Source of the DNA: Chthoniobacterales bacterium
GTDB taxonomy: Bacteria; Verrucomicrobiota; Verrucomicrobiia; Chthoniobacterales; UBA10450
DNA: 6,060 nucleotides
NCBI GenBank assembly: GCA_013697015.1
Contig: JACCXL010000083.1
Coordinates: 1 to 6,060, forward strand
Direction of reading: 5' to 3'
Under the pieces are notes generated by a model, which saw only the letters and a program-made list of their open reading frames with translations, was not told the DNA's origin and made no database searches. The stretch's first letter is position 1; every line of letters starts with the position of its first letter. Made by a program: the position numbers and the translations under genes. Below, piece by piece: positions 5,301-6,060 of this stretch.

Positions 5301-6060
5301 ATCGCCACGTTCGGTTGCAGAGGTCGCGCGCCTTTTGCGAGCGCGCTGGCTGAGAGTACGGAAGACTCTTCCGGTTTCAAGCCGCGGCTGGGCCTATTCT
5401 CGGCGGACCCGCCACGACGATCCCGTCCAAGGCTGGAAGCTTCATCTTTCAGCGACACCTAACTCAGCTGCCGAAATCTTCGCGCGCGTGCGGAAAGTCC
5501 TGATCGCTCACAACGCTCTTTTCAAAGTGCCCGCCCGGCTCGAATTCCTCGCCACCATCAATTCGGGAATTGGACAGTTCTCACAGATCGGAAAATTTCT
5601 AACCGTTTATCCGCGATCGACGACCGAAGCCGTCGCGCTGGCTCGCGCGCTGCACACCGCGACGCGTGGCTTGCGCGGCCCTGAAATTCCGTTCGACGCG
5701 CGCTATCGCAGAAACAGCGTCGTCTACTATCGTTACGGAGCGTTTCGAAACTCGAAAAAAAGTGCCCGGCTGGCGGGGGAACTGATTGATGACAAGGGCC
5801 GCCGATGTCAAGACCGGCGCGCCGCCGGATATGCTGTTCCGCGATGGCTGGTTGACCCTTTTCAACGAGCGGATGCGACCCGTGCAAAACCGTTCTCATC
5901 TCGGGGCCTCATTGGCACTGATTACTTGGTTTTTCGGGCGATTGTTCAGCGGGGAAAAGGGGGCGTTTACGAGGCGGTCGATCTTTCCGTTTCGCCCGCG
6001 CGCCTTGTAATCATAAAGGAAGGACGCCGGGAGGGCGAGACGGCTTGGGACGGCCGGGAC
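5269..6060 (+). CDS. Class III/IV lanthipeptide synthetase (LanKC/LanL-type), N-terminal lyase and start of kinase, cut by the window edge
   Basis: Bifunctional or trifunctional RiPP enzyme that phosphorylates Ser/Thr of a precursor and eliminates the phosphate, giving dehydroamino acids. The frame is open from the TGA at 5266-5268 to the window end (264 codons). Numbering from TTG 5269: QGWKLHLSATP (54-64), FKVPA (85-89), SQIGKFLTVYP (105-115) and VVYYRYGAF (151-159) are the signature blocks of the lyase-containing N-terminus, including the conserved His, Lys, Tyr and Arg. WLVDPF (193-198) marks the linker. Then the kinase begins: LIGTDYLVF, glycine-rich loop RGKGGVYEA (228-236), ATP-binding lysine in LVIIKEGRR (K250) and DGRD. 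A C-terminal LanC-like cyclase is expected beyond the edge. There is no ATG. TTG at 5269 keeps the family-like VAEVARLLRARW segment and overlaps the precursor gene by 32 nt; TTG at 5335, 11 nt after GAGG, is the alternative. Enzyme family is confident; class and start are not. Confidence 0.9.
   Translation, partial: MISQRRRNSGRSPRSVAEVARLLRARWLRVRKTLPVSSRGWAYSRRTRHDDPVQGWKLHLSATPNSAAEIFARVRKVLIAHNALFKVPARLEFLATINSGIGQFSQIGKFLTVYPRSTTEAVALARALHTATRGLRGPEIPFDARYRRNSVVYYRYGAFRNSKKSARLAGELIDDKGRRCQDRRAAGYAVPRWLVDPFQRADATRAKPFSSRGLIGTDYLVFRAIVQRGKGGVYEAVDLSVSPARLVIIKEGRREGETAWDGRD

Noticed and set aside
5558..5899. Minus-strand frames at the right end (also 5599-5865) and a plus frame at 5786-6010
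   Set aside because: They overlap the lyase/kinase frame, which has a continuous series of family motifs.

Overview
The window is GC-rich bacterial DNA with densely packed genes. It reads most like a member of Verrucomicrobiota (Chthoniobacterales/Spartobacteria type) from soil. This is inferred from three things: the style of the metK-ahcY locus, a GxxExxY cassette with AATCTGTG-type repeats, and a three-helix TPR protein beginning MNPRKFF. No rRNA or other decisive marker is present, so the phylum is a moderate-confidence guess.

Left third (1-1968, minus strand): an S-adenosylmethionine cycle operon reads metK (SAM synthase), then a small GxxExxY-family protein, then ahcY (S-adenosylhomocysteinase, running off the left edge). 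MetK makes SAM and AhcY removes the S-adenosylhomocysteine left by methyl transfer. The GxxExxY gene sits between them, bracketed by an exact 16-bp inverted repeat (230-245 and 625-640), as if it were an inserted cassette.

Centre (1969-2901, plus strand): transcribed divergently from metK is an ArsR-type winged helix fused to a SAM/SAH-binding methyltransferase fold. This is the architecture of SahR, the SAH-sensing repressor of the methionine cycle. The 108-bp divergent intergenic region carries a GATAC-N6-GTATC dyad over a plausible promoter, which could be its operator.

At 2902-3191 there is a non-coding stretch with an octamer tandem repeat and a GC hairpin. It precedes a gene (3192-4949) for a three-helix membrane protein with a FlgO/TolB-N-like domain and TPR repeats.

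Right end (5010-6060): the most notable part. A 96-residue peptide gene with a helical leader-like region and a short Cys/Thr-containing tail is followed by an open reading frame running off the right edge. That frame has no ATG start, but it translates into the N-terminal phosphoSer/Thr lyase domain and the start of the kinase domain of a class III/IV lanthipeptide synthetase (LanKC/LanL). Together they look like the first two genes of an uncharacterised lanthipeptide cluster. The putative core is unusual: its only Cys lies N-terminal to all of its Thr residues.
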